Shown: positions 63,137 through 64,000 of the stretch, piece after piece
How the letters are laid out: each line of letters starts with the position of its first letter
How positions within the stretch are numbered: position 1 is the first letter of the stretch
Assembly (NCBI GenBank): GCA_029067085.1
Contig: JAIEFE010000019.1
Coordinates: forward strand, 62,001-126,000
Source of the DNA: Lachnospiraceae bacterium
Lineage (GTDB): Bacteria; Bacillota; Clostridia; Lachnospirales; Lachnospiraceae
Direction: 5' to 3'
Length of the DNA stretch: 64,000 nt
Program-made: the position numbers and the translations under genes
Notes under the pieces: model-generated
Told to the model about the DNA's origin: nothing
Database searches by the model: none
Seen by the model: the letters and a program-made list of their open reading frames with translations, nothing else

Positions 63137-64000
63137 ATGGCAGGAAAAGCAGCGAGAGGTTTGGGAAAAGGTTTAGATTCTCTGATCCCGGTGGCAGTAC
63201 CTCCGGCAGAGACAAAAGCCGTGCAAGAAAAGAAAGAAGATAACGGACAGGGAACATACGTCAAGATCACAAAGGTGGAGCCAAACAGGGAACAGCCCAG
63301 AAAAAATTTTGATGAGGATGCTCTTCAGGAACTGGCGGATTCTATTAAACAGTATGGAATCGTTGAACCTCTCATCGTACAGGACAGAAAGACTCATTAT
63401 GAGATCATAGCCGGAGAGCGCCGCTGGCGGGCGGCAAAACTGGCGGGCTTAAAGGAAGTGCCTGTCATTGTCCGAAATTATACGGAGCAGGAAATCGTGG
63501 AGATTTCCCTGATTGAGAACATTCAACGAGAGGACCTAAATCCAATCGAGGAGGCTCAGGCTTACAAACGGCTGCTCACGGAATTTAACCTCAAACAGGA
63601 TGAGGTTGCGGAAAGAGTTTCCAAGAGCAGAACGGCGGTCACCAACTCAATGCGGCTTTTGAAGCTTTGCGATGAGGTGCAGCAGATGATCATTGATGAT
63701 ATGATCACGACAGGACATGCAAGAGCCTTGATCTCCATAGAAGACACCGAACAGCAGTACACGATAGCACAAAAGGTTTTTGACGAAAAACTGAGTGTCA
63801 GAGATGTGGAGAAACTGGTCAAAAACCTGAACAAACCTGAGAAGACAAAGAAAGAACCAATAACAGACAAAGCATTAGAAGCTGTGTATCAGGATCTGGA
63901 GGAAAAACTGAAACAATCTCTCGGCACAAAGGTGGCGATCACATCAAAAGGGGCGGGAGCCGGTAAACTGGAAATTGAATTTTACACGCATGACGATCTG
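63137..64000 (+). CDS. parB: Chromosome partitioning protein ParB (3' end outside window)
   Basis: Open from ATG 63137 to the window end, 288 codons. Translation: RGLGKGLDSLIP at the N-terminus (soj-binding motif), EPNREQPRKNFDEDALQELA, AGERRWRAAKLAGL (the CTPase G-E-R-R motif), EISLIENIQREDLNPIEEAQ, HTH EVAERVSKSRTAVTNSMRLL, TGHARALISI. Spo0J-like CTP-dependent clamp that loads at the parS sites 2 kb upstream. ATG follows ATGGAGGAT, 70 bases after soj. Confidence 0.97.
   Translation, partial: MAGKAARGLGKGLDSLIPVAVPPAETKAVQEKKEDNGQGTYVKITKVEPNREQPRKNFDEDALQELADSIKQYGIVEPLIVQDRKTHYEIIAGERRWRAAKLAGLKEVPVIVRNYTEQEIVEISLIENIQREDLNPIEEAQAYKRLLTEFNLKQDEVAERVSKSRTAVTNSMRLLKLCDEVQQMIIDDMITTGHARALISIEDTEQQYTIAQKVFDEKLSVRDVEKLVKNLNKPEKTKKEPITDKALEAVYQDLEEKLKQSLGTKVAITSKGAGAGKLEIEFYTHDDL

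Overview
The window carries a chromosomal replication origin and its flanks from a low-to-moderate GC Firmicute, most likely a member of the Lachnospiraceae (class Clostridia). This rests on the gene order rpmH-rnpA-yidD-yidC-jag-mnmE-mnmG-rsmG-soj-parB to the right of dnaA, with dnaN-yaaA-recF-gyrB-gyrA to its left, and on families common in that group (DUF4173, DUF2975/small HTH pairs, HAAS/DUF3887 proteins, high-molecular-weight rubredoxin, FlxA-like protein). No tRNA, rRNA, CRISPR array, integrase or intact insertion sequence was seen.

Layout. (1) 1-13.4 kb: an accessory stretch read almost entirely leftward, made of single-gene units: a partial sugar epimerase, two GNAT acetyltransferases, an ANT(6)-type aminoglycoside adenylyltransferase, a P-loop kinase, a beta-lactamase-fold serine hydrolase, a HAD hydrolase, two histidine phosphatases, a DUF402-HAD fusion, an ABC-2 pair and a MarR/flavodoxin pair. 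It also holds four gene remnants (Rpn-type nuclease, histidine phosphatase, an unknown fragment, S41 peptidase). (2) 12.8-16.3 kb: an O-acylation locus (lipoprotein, MBOAT acyltransferase, SGNH-like partner). (3) 16.3-18.2 kb: exonuclease III, MgtC family, hypothetical. (4) 18.3-24.4 kb: FtsX permease, ATPase, FtsX permease, LytTR response regulator and GHKL kinase in one tight operon. (5) 24.3-39.3 kb: GH120 beta-xylosidase, FlxA-like protein, a three-gene ABC-2 exporter, a PadR/HAAS/SdpI operon, DUF2975-HTH-DUF4173, VOC protein, nitrilase-family hydrolase, MATE transporter, flavin reductase-rubredoxin fusion, membrane HTH regulator. (6) 39.3-48.1 kb: gyrA-gyrB-recF-yaaA-dnaN-dnaA, leftward. 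(7) 48.1-54.8 kb: oriC, then rpmH to mnmG, rightward. (8) 54.8-57.8 kb: an AT-rich insertion between mnmG and rsmG with an XRE regulator and a frameshifted membrane glycosyltransferase-like gene ending in rearranged ILEI (FAM3/GG-type) half-domains. (9) 57.8-64 kb: rsmG, alpha/beta hydrolase, NarL-type two-component pair, two perfect parS sites, Gfo/Idh/MocA oxidoreductase, soj and partial parB.

The core genes form one replication-segregation unit. DnaA boxes lie on both sides of dnaA, including one that abuts the dnaN start codon, and the core genes are transcribed away from the origin. parS sites lie about 13 kb from oriC next to soj-parB. Several regulators have convincing promoter/operator layouts: MarR (palindrome inside a perfect 17-bp spacer), PadR, DUF2975/HTH (two identical 12-bp palindromes 21 bp apart next to the -35) and the XRE island (three TTAACAC sites). 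The most unusual features are the island between mnmG and rsmG with its A7 frameshift and apparent circularly permuted ILEI domain, and the DUF402-HAD fusion.
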